64,000 nucleotides of DNA from Myxococcales bacterium (GCA_016712525.1 JADJQX010000008.1:682001-746000), one strand, 5' to 3'; counted from the first letter of the stretch, positions 43,365 to 52,944 are shown. The notes: a model not told the origin generated them from the sequence alone. Translations and numbers: made by a program.

Positions 43365-44707
43365 GACGAACCTCCTTTTCCTTCGAGGTTACGGACACAT
43401 GCGGCGAACACGTCGCCGCGCTCCTTGTAGTCCTTGAACATGTCGAAGCTCGAGCACGCGGGCGAGAGCAGCACGGCGTCGCCCGGCTTCGCGAGGGAGC
43501 GCGCGCGGCGCACGGCGTCGGCCATGTCGGTCGCGACCTCGAAGGGGACGGCGTCACCGATGGCGCCTCCGATGAGCGGAGCTGCCTCGCCGAAGACGAC
43601 GGCGGCGCGGGCCTTCTCGCGGAGCGCGGCGACGAGCGGGGCGTAGCTGCCGCCCTTGTCTTTTCCGCCGAGCAGCACGACGGCCTTCGGCTCCGTGAGG
43701 CCCAAGATGGCCGTGACCGAGGCGCCGACGTTGGTGCCCTTCGAGTCGTCGTAGTAGCGCACCCCGTCCACTTCGGCGACGAGCGCGGTGCGGTGCTCGA
43801 GGCCGGAGAACCGCGCGAGCACGCGCTTCACGTCGCCCTCCGAGACCCCGAGGTCGACCACGGCCGCGAGCGCCGCGGCGACGTTGAGCGCATTGTGGCC
43901 GCCGGCGAGGCGAATATCCGACCGCGGGTAGGCCGCGCCGAGCGAGCGCTCGAGGACCACCGCGTCGGTCACGAGCACGTCGGCCCGAGGGTCGGCGCCG
44001 AAGGTCTTGATGCGACCACGACCGCGCCGCGCCTGCGCGAGGCACACCTCGTCCCCGAAGGGCACGACGGCGAGATCGGCGGGACCTTGCGCCACGAACG
44101 CGTTCCCTTTCGCGTCGGCGTACGCGTCGAACGACGGGTAGCGATCGAGGTGATCGGGGGTCACGTTCAAGAGGAGCGAGACGCGCGGGCAGAAGCGGGA
44201 CACGCGCTCCATTTGGAAGCTCGAGACCTCGAGCACCACGAAGTCGAACGTCTCGTCCACGTGGGCCGACAGCGGCTCTCCGAGGTTTCCGCCGGTGAAA
44301 ACGCTACGGCCGCCCTCGGCGAGGAGCTCGCCGATCAAGGTCGTCACGGTCGACTTTCCGTTCGTGCCGCCCACGGCCACGATCGGCGCGGGGTGAGACA
44401 AACAACGGACGGCGAGCTCGACCTCGGACACGATCTCGGCGCCGCGGCGCTGGGCGGCGTCGAGCTCGGGGAAAGGCGGCACCCCGGGGGAGAGCACGAC
44501 GAGGTCCGACTCTTCGATGCCTTTTCCCGAGTGCCCTCCCAGGGCCGACACGGCGCCGCGGGAGAGCAGAGGCTCGAGCCCGGTGACCGAATCTTTGGAG
44601 TCGTTGAGTGTCACTTTCGCGCCGCGGGAGAGGCAGAGCTCGGCCGCGGCGAGGCCACTCTTCCCGAGGCCGACGACGGTCACACGTTTGTCGCGAAGGT
44701 CTTCCAC
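43361..44707 (-). CDS. murD: UDP-N-acetylmuramoylalanine-D-glutamate ligase
   Basis: 448 residues. The Rossmann-like start TVVGLGKSGLAAAELCLSRG, ATP loop GGTNGKSTVTTL (about 113-124), central LEVSSFQMERV and NVTPDHLDRYPSFDAY, and the C-terminal YDDSKGTN (about 313) with LLGGKDKGGSY are all typical of MurD. It adds D-glutamate to UDP-MurNAc-L-Ala. There is a four-base gap to mraY and a four-base overlap with ftsW. Confidence 0.96.
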   Translation of the reverse strand: MEDLRDKRVTVVGLGKSGLAAAELCLSRGAKVTLNDSKDSVTGLEPLLSRGAVSALGGHSGKGIEESDLVVLSPGVPPFPELDAAQRRGAEIVSEVELAVRCLSHPAPIVAVGGTNGKSTVTTLIGELLAEGGRSVFTGGNLGEPLSAHVDETFDFVVLEVSSFQMERVSRFCPRVSLLLNVTPDHLDRYPSFDAYADAKGNAFVAQGPADLAVVPFGDEVCLAQARRGRGRIKTFGADPRADVLVTDAVVLERSLGAAYPRSDIRLAGGHNALNVAAALAAVVDLGVSEGDVKRVLARFSGLEHRTALVAEVDGVRYYDDSKGTNVGASVTAILGLTEPKAVVLLGGKDKGGSYAPLVAALREKARAAVVFGEAAPLIGGAIGDAVPFEVATDMADAVRRARSLAKPGDAVLLSPACSSFDMFKDYKERGDVFAACVRNLEGKGGSS

Positions 44708-44711
44708 GGTG

Positions 44712-45860
44712 TCACCTGAGCTTCAGGCTCGAGAGCGCGACGAGCGCGAGGAGCACGCTGATAATCCAGAATCGAACGATGATCTTCGGCTCGGCCCACC
44801 CCTTTTTTTCGTAGTGGTGGTGGATGGGGGCCATCAAGAACACCCGCTTCCCGGTGAGCTTGAACGAGGTCACCTGGACGATGACGCTCACGGCCTCGAG
44901 GAAGAAGATGCCGCCGAGCACGATGCTGAGGAGCTCGTTCTTCGTGAACACGGCGCACATGCCGAGCCCGCCGCCGAGCGCGAGCGAGCCCACGTCGCCC
45001 ATGAACACTTGCGCGGGGTACGTGTTGTACCAAAGGAAGCCGATGCCCGCGCCCACGACGGCCCCGCAATAGATGGAGAGCTCACCCGCGCTGGCGATCC
45101 CCGGGATATCCAAATAGCGAGCGACCACGAGGCGCTGCGACACGTTGGCGATACCGAGGCTCGCACCGGCGAGATAGGCCCAGAGCAGGTACGTTCCGCC
45201 GTTGATGATGACCGGCCCGATGGCGAGACCGTCGAGGCCGTCGGTGAGGTTCACGGCGTTCGACCAGGCGACCACCACGAAGATGGCGAATGCCAGGTAG
45301 AGGTACGGGTTCAACGACACGGGGTGCTTCTCGAAGGCCACGAAGGGGATCGAGAGGCGGTCGCGGATCGCCCACCAGTCGGCGGGCACGGCGCTCTGCT
45401 TGAAGAACACGTAGGCGAGCACGCCGCCCCCGATGACGAGCTGGCCGAGCAGCTTGAAGCGGCCGGGCACTCCCTTCGAGTTCTTCGCTTTGATCTTGAG
45501 GTAGTCGTCGAGGTACCCGATGACACCGTAGCCGGCCGTGACGGCCGTCGTGGCCCACACGAAGGGGTTGTGGAGATCGCACCAGAGGATGGTGGGCACG
45601 AGCACGCTGAGCAAGATGAGCGCGCCGCCCATGGTGGGCGTGCCTTGTTTGACCTTGTGGCTCTGGGGGCCGTCGTCGCGCACCACCTGCCCGATCTGCT
45701 TCTTCTGGAGCTCGCGGATGAACCACGGCGACAAGAAGAAGGAGAAGAGCATGGCGGTGAGCGTCGCCATGATGATCCGGAAGGGGACGTACCGAAGGAC
45801 GTTGAGCCACCCGAGCCACGCGGCCGAGGTGCGGAGCGGAAAGAGGTACTCGTAGATCAC
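44712..45860 (-). CDS. mraY: Phospho-N-acetylmuramoyl-pentapeptide transferase
   Basis: 382 residues, ten membrane spans. Motifs include GTPTMGGALILLSV, the aspartate pair in GYLDDYLKI, NLTDGLDGLAIG and the C-terminal HHHYEKKGWAEPKI, which carry the magnesium and substrate sites. It makes lipid I from UDP-MurNAc-pentapeptide and undecaprenyl phosphate at the inner membrane. It overlaps murF upstream by four bases. Confidence 0.96.
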   Translation of the reverse strand: MIYEYLFPLRTSAAWLGWLNVLRYVPFRIIMATLTAMLFSFFLSPWFIRELQKKQIGQVVRDDGPQSHKVKQGTPTMGGALILLSVLVPTILWCDLHNPFVWATTAVTAGYGVIGYLDDYLKIKAKNSKGVPGRFKLLGQLVIGGGVLAYVFFKQSAVPADWWAIRDRLSIPFVAFEKHPVSLNPYLYLAFAIFVVVAWSNAVNLTDGLDGLAIGPVIINGGTYLLWAYLAGASLGIANVSQRLVVARYLDIPGIASAGELSIYCGAVVGAGIGFLWYNTYPAQVFMGDVGSLALGGGLGMCAVFTKNELLSIVLGGIFFLEAVSVIVQVTSFKLTGKRVFLMAPIHHHYEKKGWAEPKIIVRFWIISVLLALVALSSLKLR

Positions 45861-47344
45861 CGCGCGACCTCTCCCGATGCGACGCGACGACCGTGCGCGG
45901 CGACGAGCGCTGCGACGACCTTCTCCGTGGTGATGCTTCTCGAGCCCTTCACGAGGACGATGTCGCTCGAATCGATGTGAGAAGTCACGAAAGTGGCGGC
46001 GTCTTCTGCGCTCATGTATTCAAATGTAGGCACGCCGGCGGCCCGTGTCGCGTCGGCGACCCTGGAAATCAAGCCTCCGCACGAGACCATCACGTCGACG
46101 CCGGCCGCGACGGCGCGCGCCCCGAGGCGCACGTGCTCTTCGTCGGCCAAGGCTCCGAGCTCCCGCATTTCGCCGAGCACGGCCACCTTGCGGCGCCCTT
46201 CGCCGAGCTCACGAAGCACCGACAGCGCGGCTTCCATGCTCTGCGGGTTCGCGTTGTACGAGTCGTCGACGAGGAGGGCCCCGTTCCCGAGGACCACGAG
46301 CTGCCCTCGACCGGAGAGCTCCGTCCTCGCGACCGCGCCTTCGATCTCGCCCCTCGTGAGGGCTCTGCCCAGCGCCACTTCGGCCGCCGCAAGGGCCGCG
46401 CAGAGATCGATGGCCGCGTGCTCACCGAGCAGCTCGAAGCTCACTGCGATTTCGCCGTAGGGGCGCGTGATGCTGACCTCCGAGCCACGGACGCCGTCGA
46501 CGCGGCGGTCGACGAGCCGGTAGTCGGCCTCCGGCGCGCGCCCGAACGTGACGGCCCGTGCGCCCTTGGACCGCATCACCTCGCGCACCGACATGTCGCA
46601 GTCCGCGTTCACGATCGCGGTGCCGTGAGGATCGAGCCCCGCGAAGAGATCACCCTTCTCGCGCGCTACGCCCTCGCGGCCCCCTACCCCTTCGGAGTGC
46701 GCGACGCCGATGTTGGTCACGATCGCCACGTCGGGCCGGGCGATCTTGGCCATCGCCGCGATCTCGCCCGGCACGCTCATGCCCACCTCGAGCACGACGA
46801 ACGTGTGCTCCTGCGTCACGGTGAGCACCGTCGACGGCATCCCGATGCGGTTGTTCAGGTTCCCGCGGGTCTTTTGGACGATGGCCGACGGCTCCCCTGC
46901 CGGCACGCCGTTCGTCGCGAGGAGGGCCGCGGTGAGCTCTTTGGTGGTGGTTTTTCCCGCCGAGCCCGTCACGGCGACGACGCGCCGCTTCGGGTCGGAG
47001 GCGCGGAGTCGCTCGAGGTGGTGTGCGGCGATGGAGCCGAGCGCAGTGAGGGTGTCGTCGACCTCGACGAAGGCGCTCTTCGTGAGCGCGCGACCACGGC
47101 CGCGGGCGCACACGACGAGCTTCGCGACGCCGTCGATGCGGTCGAGGAACGAGTGCCCGTCCATCTTCTCGCCGACGAGCGGCACGAACACGTCGGCCCG
47201 GCCCGCGGAGACCACGCGAGAGTCCGTCGTGACGCCGACGAGCACGTCGAGGTCTCGGCCGTGGGTCACGAGCACCCCCGCCGTCGCGCGGGCCACGTCG
47301 TCTGCGCGGAGCTCCGCTCGATTGTCGGGGATGGGGGTCGCCAC
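45857..47344 (-). CDS. murF: UDP-N-acetylmuramoyl-tripeptide-D-alanyl-D-alanine ligase
   Basis: 495 residues. The N-domain starts with a VGVTTDSRVVSAGRADVFVP stretch, the ATP loop is GSAGKTTTKEL (127-137), and MVFVLEVGMSVPGEI (here FVVLEVGMSVPGEIAAMA), NIGVAHSEG and DDSYNANPQSMEAAL (about 373) follow in family order. It adds D-Ala-D-Ala to complete the pentapeptide. One base separates it from murE, and its stop overlaps mraY. Confidence 0.95.
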   Translation of the reverse strand: MATPIPDNRAELRADDVARATAGVLVTHGRDLDVLVGVTTDSRVVSAGRADVFVPLVGEKMDGHSFLDRIDGVAKLVVCARGRGRALTKSAFVEVDDTLTALGSIAAHHLERLRASDPKRRVVAVTGSAGKTTTKELTAALLATNGVPAGEPSAIVQKTRGNLNNRIGMPSTVLTVTQEHTFVVLEVGMSVPGEIAAMAKIARPDVAIVTNIGVAHSEGVGGREGVAREKGDLFAGLDPHGTAIVNADCDMSVREVMRSKGARAVTFGRAPEADYRLVDRRVDGVRGSEVSITRPYGEIAVSFELLGEHAAIDLCAALAAAEVALGRALTRGEIEGAVARTELSGRGQLVVLGNGALLVDDSYNANPQSMEAALSVLRELGEGRRKVAVLGEMRELGALADEEHVRLGARAVAAGVDVMVSCGGLISRVADATRAAGVPTFEYMSAEDAATFVTSHIDSSDIVLVKGSRSITTEKVVAALVAAHGRRVASGEVAR

Positions 47345-47345
47345 G

Positions 47346-48914
47346 TCAGTCTCTCCTGGTTCCTCGCGCGCGCCGCACGGCCAGCGCGGCCCGCGCCTCT
47401 TCGCGATCGTCGAAGTGCCGCTTCTCGTTCCCGAGGATTTGGTAGTCCTCGTGCCCCTTGCCGGCGAGCAGCACGATGTCGCCCGGCCGCGCCGCCGAGA
47501 TCGCCTCGAAGATCGCGCGCTTACGATCGACGATCGTCACGAGCCCGGCGTCCGCGGAGGCGAGATCCTCGGCCGAGATCGGGGCCTTGCCCGCCTCGAG
47601 CACGCCCGAAGCCACGGCCTGCACGATGAGCTCGGGGTCCTCGCTGCGAGGGTTGTCGGAGGTCACGATCACGACGTCGGCGCGCTCGCCGGCGGCGAGG
47701 CCCATGGGCCCGCGCTTCGTCGTGTCGCGATCGCCCCCGCAGCCGAACACCACGATGAGCCGGCCGTCGCGGAAGGAAGCGAGGCTGTCGAGCGCGCGGG
47801 CGAGGGCGTCCGGAGTGTGCGCGTAGTCGACGAGGACACGCACGTCGTCCTCCGGCCCATCGCATCGCTCGAGGCGGCCGGGCGCGCCGAGCTCGTCCTC
47901 GAGGGCCGCGGCGACCTCGAGCGGGTCGGCGTCGAGGGCGATCGCCACGCCGAGCGCGACCATCAGGTTCTCGACGTTGTGGAGCCCCATGAGCTTCGAG
48001 CGCATCGGGAGGTCGCCGTACGGGGTCTGCACCTTGAGGCGAACGCCCGAGGGCAGGTGCTCGATCGAGAGCGGCACGATATCGGCGTCTTTCCCGGGGG
48101 ATCGGCGCACACGGAGGAGCGGCGCACGGACCCGCGAGGCGATGCGCTCCCCGACCGGATCGTCGACGTTCACGACCGCCGTACCGGGCCCGAGCTCGGT
48201 GAAGAGGCGCGCCTTCGCCTCCGCGTACTCCTCGAGGGTCTTGTGGAAGTCGAGGTGGTCTTGGCTCAGGTTCGTGAAGGCCGCGACGCGGAACCGCACG
48301 GCCTCGACCCGCTTCTGCGCGAGCGCGTGCGACGAGACCTCCATCGCGACCGTCGACGCCCCCTTCGCGCGCATACGCGCGAGCACGCGGGTGAGCTCGT
48401 CGGCCTCGGGCGTCGTGTGCGAGGCGGGCTCGAGCTCTCCCCCGAACCCGTAACCGACGGTGCCGATCGTGCCGCAGACCGGGCGCTTCGCCGCGCCATC
48501 GAGCGCCGCGCGCACGAGGTGAGCCGTGGTCGTCTTGCCGTTCGTCCCGGTGATGCCGACCACGTCGAGCGAGAACGAGGGCTGCCCGTAGACGGCCGCC
48601 GCGGCGTACGCGAGCCCGAGCTCCGGGTAGGGCGTGAGCACCACGGGCACGCGCAGCCCCTCGGGCAAAATAATGTGTTCTTTCGAAAGGATAGCGACGG
48701 CACCCGCCCTCACGGCGGCCTCGGCGAAGCGCGCCCCGTCGGACTCCGAGCCTCGCCGGGCGACGAAGAGATCTCCGGGCTCGATAGCGCGCGAGTCGTG
48801 GCGGACCCCCGTCACGCGCACGTCCTCCGAGCCCTCGGGCACGGCGTCGACGTGGGGAATCTCGCGCGCGACGTCCGCGAGGCGCATGCCCCTCGAGGGC
48901 GCGCCACGGGTCAT
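47346..48914 (-). CDS. murE: UDP-MurNAc-tripeptide synthetase, meso-diaminopimelate type
   Basis: 522 residues; the ATG overlaps the ftsI stop by four bases. A second ATG nine codons in (MRLADVAREIP) is possible. Motifs are VTGVRHDSRAIEPGDLF, the ATP loop GTNGKTTTAHL (123-133), HTTPEADELTRVLARM, the catalytic Lys region in DYAHTPDALARAL, and SDNPRSEDP, whose DNPR box indicates a preference for meso-diaminopimelate. The wall is therefore probably of the DAP type. Confidence 0.95.
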   Translation of the reverse strand: MTRGAPSRGMRLADVAREIPHVDAVPEGSEDVRVTGVRHDSRAIEPGDLFVARRGSESDGARFAEAAVRAGAVAILSKEHIILPEGLRVPVVLTPYPELGLAYAAAAVYGQPSFSLDVVGITGTNGKTTTAHLVRAALDGAAKRPVCGTIGTVGYGFGGELEPASHTTPEADELTRVLARMRAKGASTVAMEVSSHALAQKRVEAVRFRVAAFTNLSQDHLDFHKTLEEYAEAKARLFTELGPGTAVVNVDDPVGERIASRVRAPLLRVRRSPGKDADIVPLSIEHLPSGVRLKVQTPYGDLPMRSKLMGLHNVENLMVALGVAIALDADPLEVAAALEDELGAPGRLERCDGPEDDVRVLVDYAHTPDALARALDSLASFRDGRLIVVFGCGGDRDTTKRGPMGLAAGERADVVIVTSDNPRSEDPELIVQAVASGVLEAGKAPISAEDLASADAGLVTIVDRKRAIFEAISAARPGDIVLLAGKGHEDYQILGNEKRHFDDREEARAALAVRRARGTRRD

Positions 48915-50992
48915 GACGCGGGCTCGAACACGAGGCGCACCGAGCTGCCCTTGGGGACCGCCTGGCCGGGCTGGGGGTTCTGCCGAACGAGCTTCCCGGT
49001 CCCCTCGATCTCGGGGACGAGCCCGGCGGCTCCGACGGCGCGCACGGCGTCGCGGGCGGCGAGGCCCGACGCATCGGGGACACGCACGGTGTTCGGAGGC
49101 GGGGGCCCCATCGCGAGCGACTCGCTCGGGGGATCGGCGGTCTTCTTGGGGCGGAGCGCCGCGAGCGCCACGTCGGCCGGATCGTTCGTGCGCGTGACCT
49201 GGGCGATCTTCGGCTGCGCGTTGCTCGGGGGCACACCGAGGTAGCGGAGGCTCGCCTCGGCGACGCGACGGAACACGGGGCCGGCGAGGTCTCCGCCGTA
49301 GCGACCGATCATGGGCTCGTCGAGCACGACGGCCACGACGAGGCGCGGCTTCTCGGCCGGCACGAACCCGACGAACGAGGCGGTGTACTTGTCCTCCGAG
49401 TACTTGCCCGTGGCCGGATCGGCCTTCTGCGCGGTGGCGGTCTTCCCGGCCACGCGGTACCCGTTCATGGCGGCCTCGACGCCGGTGCCGCCCTCTTCGA
49501 CGACCGCCGTGAGCATCTCGCCCATCATCTTGGCGACGTGCGCCGGCACGGCCTCGCGACGCACGTGCGGAGGCCACTCGCGCACCACGTTGCCGCGGGC
49601 GTCCGTGATCTTGCGCACCAAGATGGGCTCCATGAGCTTGCCACCGTTCGCGATGGCCGACATGGCCACCGCGAGCTGCATGGTGGTCACGCTCACGCCC
49701 TGGCCGAACGACGCGTTCGCGGTCTCGACCTCGAACCACGGGCGCCCCTTCGGGCGAAGCACACCCGACGCCTCGCCCGGCAACGGCAGGCCCGTGGGCT
49801 CGCCGAAGCCGAACCTGCGGAACGCCGAGTAGAGCCCGGGCTCGCCGAGGTTGAGCGCGATCTTGAGCGTGCCGATGTTCGAGCTCTTCGCGAGGATCTG
49901 GGTCGGCGCGAGCCACTCCGACACGTGGGTGTCGTGGATGGTCACGTTCGCGAGCTTGTACGAGCCCTTCTCGCAGTAGATTTGTTCGGTCGGCTTGAGC
50001 GACCCCGACGCCAGCGCCGCCGAGATCGTGAACACCTTCATGACCGAGCCGGGCTCGAAGCGGTCGGTCACGACGCGGTCGCGCCGGGCGTCGACCTCGG
50101 AGTCGCCGTAGTCGTTCGGGTTGTAGCCCGGCGTCGACGCGAGCGAGAGCACCTCGCCCGTCAGCGGATCCATGACGACGAGCATGGCGCCCTTCGTCTC
50201 GTAGGTGCGCTGCGCGATGTCGAGCTCGCGCTCGACGACGTGTTGGATGCCCTCGTCGATCGAGAGGTGAAGGTCGTGCCCGGCGAGGGCCTGCTCGTCG
50301 GTCGCGCCCTCGGAGAAGATGAGCCTGCCCGCGCGATCGCGGATGCCGTGCATCTCTTCGAGGTGGCCGCGGAGCTCCTCGTTCATGGAGAGCTCGAGCC
50401 CGTCTTTGCCTTCACCGTCGGGGGCGACGAAGCCGAGCACCGGCCCCAAGAGCTCGCGCCCGGGGTAGTACCGTTTGCCTTCGCCCTCGATCGCGAGGCC
50501 CTTCACGGGCTTCACGCCGGGCGGCTGCGCCTTCGGATCGCCGAGGGCTCGGATCTGCGCGGCCTCGTCGCCCGGGATGCGGCGCTTCAGCCAAATGAAG
50601 CGCCTCTTCGACGAGAGCTTCTGCTCGACCTCGTTCGCGTCGAGCTTGAGGGCTTGCGCGATGCGCACCGAGGCGTCGTGCACGATGGCCTTCTGGGCCT
50701 CGGGCTTGTCGACGCCGCGCAGGAGCTCGACGACGTCCATCGTGACCGAAGGCACCTCGACGCTGACGGCGAGCGACGCCCCGTTGCGGTCGTAGACGCT
50801 CCCGCGCTTCGGCTCGACGTGAAGCCTCCGCTGGCGCTGGTTCTCGGCGGCCTCACGCCACGCGGCGCCGTCGTCGATCTGGACGCGGTACGCGCCGGAG
50901 ACGACACCACCCAGGCCCAACGCCATGATTCCACACAGGATTCCCATGCGGAGGCGCATCCATTTCGCGCGCTCGGGGGGCAGGTTCCTCAT
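48911..50992 (-). CDS. ftsI: Septal transpeptidase FtsI (PBP3) with PASTA domain
   Basis: 693 residues; the start is fixed by the ATGA overlap with ftsL. A membrane anchor (17-35) is followed by the dimerisation domain (RRLHVEPKRGSVYDRNGASL), then the transpeptidase: SVMK with nucleophile S316, SSN at 370-372 and KTAT at 517-520, where KTG is the rule; the third motif here reads KTA. A PASTA module ends the protein (about 625-690, TVRVPDASGLAARDAVRAV and GLVPEIEGTGKLVRQNPQPG). It cross-links septal wall with FtsW. PASTA in FtsI is not found in E. coli. Confidence 0.93.
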   Translation of the reverse strand: MRNLPPERAKWMRLRMGILCGIMALGLGGVVSGAYRVQIDDGAAWREAAENQRQRRLHVEPKRGSVYDRNGASLAVSVEVPSVTMDVVELLRGVDKPEAQKAIVHDASVRIAQALKLDANEVEQKLSSKRRFIWLKRRIPGDEAAQIRALGDPKAQPPGVKPVKGLAIEGEGKRYYPGRELLGPVLGFVAPDGEGKDGLELSMNEELRGHLEEMHGIRDRAGRLIFSEGATDEQALAGHDLHLSIDEGIQHVVERELDIAQRTYETKGAMLVVMDPLTGEVLSLASTPGYNPNDYGDSEVDARRDRVVTDRFEPGSVMKVFTISAALASGSLKPTEQIYCEKGSYKLANVTIHDTHVSEWLAPTQILAKSSNIGTLKIALNLGEPGLYSAFRRFGFGEPTGLPLPGEASGVLRPKGRPWFEVETANASFGQGVSVTTMQLAVAMSAIANGGKLMEPILVRKITDARGNVVREWPPHVRREAVPAHVAKMMGEMLTAVVEEGGTGVEAAMNGYRVAGKTATAQKADPATGKYSEDKYTASFVGFVPAEKPRLVVAVVLDEPMIGRYGGDLAGPVFRRVAEASLRYLGVPPSNAQPKIAQVTRTNDPADVALAALRPKKTADPPSESLAMGPPPPNTVRVPDASGLAARDAVRAVGAAGLVPEIEGTGKLVRQNPQPGQAVPKGSSVRLVFEPAS

Positions 50993-51354
50993 GGCCGCCT
51001 CTCCATGCCCTCCTGGGCCTGCGCGGTCTTGATGGGCTCGCTCGGCGCGCCCTCGTCCTTGCCGAGGGCCGGGAGGACGACCACGCGATCGGGCGACGGC
51101 GGCTCCATGCCGAGCAGCGTGCGCGCCACGATGTCGACGCGCTCGGGCGTCTTGTAGCTCGCGGCCTCGAGCTCGAGCACCCGCTTCACGTCGCGGAGGC
51201 GCGCCTGCTCGGCACGCGCGCGACCGAGCTCGTACCCGAGCGACACGGTGCGACCGCGGAGGGCCAAATGCACCACGAACGCGCTCACCGTGGCGAGCAC
51301 GGCCAAGGTCCACGTGACGAGGAACGTCCGTGCGCGTTTGACGCTGCGGCTCAT
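50989..51354 (-). CDS. ftsL: Cell division protein FtsL
   Basis: 121 residues: a short basic head, one membrane span (TWTLAVLATVSAFVVHLAL) and a periplasmic heptad-rich helix (LGRARAEQARLRDVKRVLEL) with a Pro-rich tail. Sequence is poorly conserved in the family, but length, topology and place between rsmH and ftsI identify it. It overlaps both neighbours by four bases. FtsL acts with FtsQ and FtsB to activate FtsWI. Confidence 0.85.
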   Translation of the reverse strand: MSRSVKRARTFLVTWTLAVLATVSAFVVHLALRGRTVSLGYELGRARAEQARLRDVKRVLELEAASYKTPERVDIVARTLLGMEPPSPDRVVVLPALGKDEGAPSEPIKTAQAQEGMERRP

Positions 51355-52379
51355 TCGTCGCCTCCTCGTTCGTAGCGCCGGGGGGCCTCGCTCGAGAACG
51401 TGGCCGCGCGGAGCTTTGCGCTACGGGAGCGCGGGTTCTCGACGCACTCGGCCTCGGTCGCGACCTGGGGCTTCTTGGTGAGCGGCACGAAGGGGCCCTT
51501 CTGGAAGGCGCGCTTCACGAGGCGATCCTCGTGCGAGTGGAAGCTCAAGATCGCCGCGTTCGCGCCCTCGGCGAGCACGTTCGGCAACGCCTCGAGCAGC
51601 GCCTCGAGCTGGCCGAGCTCGTCGTTCACCCGGATGCGAAGGGCCTGGAAGGTACGAGTCGCCGGGTCGACGCCCCCGACACGCTGCGGCCCCACCGCCC
51701 GCACGACCGCGCGGCGCAGGTCGAGGGTGGTGACGAGCTCACCGTCGGCGTAGGCCTTCTTCACGCTGCGCGCGATGCGGCGCGATCGTCGCTCGTCGCC
51801 GTAGCGGAAGATGACGTCGGCGAGCTCGTCGTCCGAGAGCTCGGCGATGAGGTCGAGGGCCGTCTCGCCGCTCGATTGGTCCATGCGCATGTCGATGGGC
51901 CCCTCGCGGCGGAAGCTCATCCCGCGCGACGCCTCGTCGAGCTGAGGGGAGCTCACGCCGAGGTCGGCGCAGAGCCCGTCGACGCGCGCGATCCCGAGCT
52001 CGTCGAGCGCCTCGCGGATGCGACCGAACGGAGAGCGAACGAACGTGACGCGGTCTCCGAAGGCGGCGAGCGCGACCTTGGTCGAGGCGAGGGCGACGTC
52101 GTCGCGATCGAAGGCGATCACACGAACGTTCGGCGCCTTCTCGAGCAGGGCGCGCGTGTGGCCGCCGCCGCCGAGCGTGCAGTCGACGACCACCCCGGTC
52201 ATCTCGGGGAGGGTCACGACGGCGTCGCGCACCTCGTCCCGCATCACGGTCACGTGGGCGAACTCTTGCGTCACGGCATCCTCCAACGGGTCCTCGGTCC
52301 AGACCCACTCGGCCTCGGCGGCCGCGTCCACCGCCACTCCGGGGAGGGCGAGCTGTGCCTCTGCGCGCGCGCCGCTCAT
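51351..52379 (-). CDS. rsmH: 16S rRNA (cytosine-1402-N4)-methyltransferase RsmH (MraW)
   Basis: 342 residues from MSGARAEAQLALPG; the ATG overlaps the mraZ stop by four bases. A 25-30 residue extension precedes the domain. SAM motifs are VVDCTLGGGGHTRALLEKAP and VIAFDRDDVALA, followed by the family signatures VDGLCADLGVSSPQLDEASRG (quoted as LCADLGVSSPQLDEASRG), IDMRMDQSSG and FQALRIRVNDELG. The C-terminus has ILSFHSHEDRLVKRAF. It methylates C1402 of 16S rRNA. Confidence 0.96.
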   Translation of the reverse strand: MSGARAEAQLALPGVAVDAAAEAEWVWTEDPLEDAVTQEFAHVTVMRDEVRDAVVTLPEMTGVVVDCTLGGGGHTRALLEKAPNVRVIAFDRDDVALASTKVALAAFGDRVTFVRSPFGRIREALDELGIARVDGLCADLGVSSPQLDEASRGMSFRREGPIDMRMDQSSGETALDLIAELSDDELADVIFRYGDERRSRRIARSVKKAYADGELVTTLDLRRAVVRAVGPQRVGGVDPATRTFQALRIRVNDELGQLEALLEALPNVLAEGANAAILSFHSHEDRLVKRAFQKGPFVPLTKKPQVATEAECVENPRSRSAKLRAATFSSEAPRRYERGGDE

Positions 52380-52819
52380 AGCCCGAGCTCCGCGAGGCGC
52401 GAGGCGATCTCGACGCGCTCGTCCTCGGTGGTCTCGAAGTGGCTCTTCCAGCGGGCCTTGTCCCACAGCTCGGCGTACTTGCCCGAGCCGGCCCAGAGCA
52501 CGTCCTTCTCGAGGCCGGCGTGCTCGCGGAGCGTGGGCGGCACCAAGATGCGGCCCGAGTCGTCGACGTCGCACTCGACCGCGCCCGACACGTAGATGCG
52601 CCGGAGCTTCTGCACCGCGCGGTCGAACTGCGGGAGCTTCGCGAGCTTCTCCTCGAAGGCGGCCCACTCGGGGGGCGTGTACGCCACGAGGCACGGGTCG
52701 AGGCCGCTCGTCAGCACGATGCGGCGCTCCGAGATGGACGAAAGGACGTCGCGGTACCGAGCCGGGAGGCTCGTCCGTCCTTTTGCATCCATCGTGTGCT
52801 CGTACCGGCCGCGAAACAC
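52376..52819 (-). CDS. mraZ: Transcriptional regulator MraZ
   Basis: 147 residues from GTG 52819. Two SpoVT-AbrB-like halves are visible: RGRYEHTMDAKGRTSLPARY and ECDVDDSGRILVPPTLREHA, each with the conserved Asp-x-x-Gly-Arg turn. In other bacteria MraZ binds its own promoter through TGGG-type repeats spaced by ten bases, and controls the dcw cluster. A candidate promoter and two such boxes precede the gene. It heads the cluster. Confidence 0.96.
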   Translation of the reverse strand: MFRGRYEHTMDAKGRTSLPARYRDVLSSISERRIVLTSGLDPCLVAYTPPEWAAFEEKLAKLPQFDRAVQKLRRIYVSGAVECDVDDSGRILVPPTLREHAGLEKDVLWAGSGKYAELWDKARWKSHFETTEDERVEIASRLAELGL

Positions 52820-52887
52820 CGTGCCCTCACGCGCTTCGGGGAGTCCGTGGCACCTCCGCCCCGTCTACGGGCCGGATTGGTACTTCT

Positions 52888-52944
52888 TGCCACTTCATCC
52901 CACGTCCAGCCGCCACCCTATGGAGTTGGGCACAACTGTGTCAA
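52888..52944 (-). promoter_or_regulatory. Candidate mraZ promoter with MraZ-type boxes
   Basis: On the minus strand: TTGACA (52944-52939), 16 bases, CATAGG (52922-52917), then TGGGA (52902-52898) and TGGCA (52892-52888) exactly ten bases apart. The spacing matches the TGGGN repeats bound by MraZ; usually three or four repeats occur, so two are a minimal match. Additional TGG triplets between are out of phase. Confidence 0.5.
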
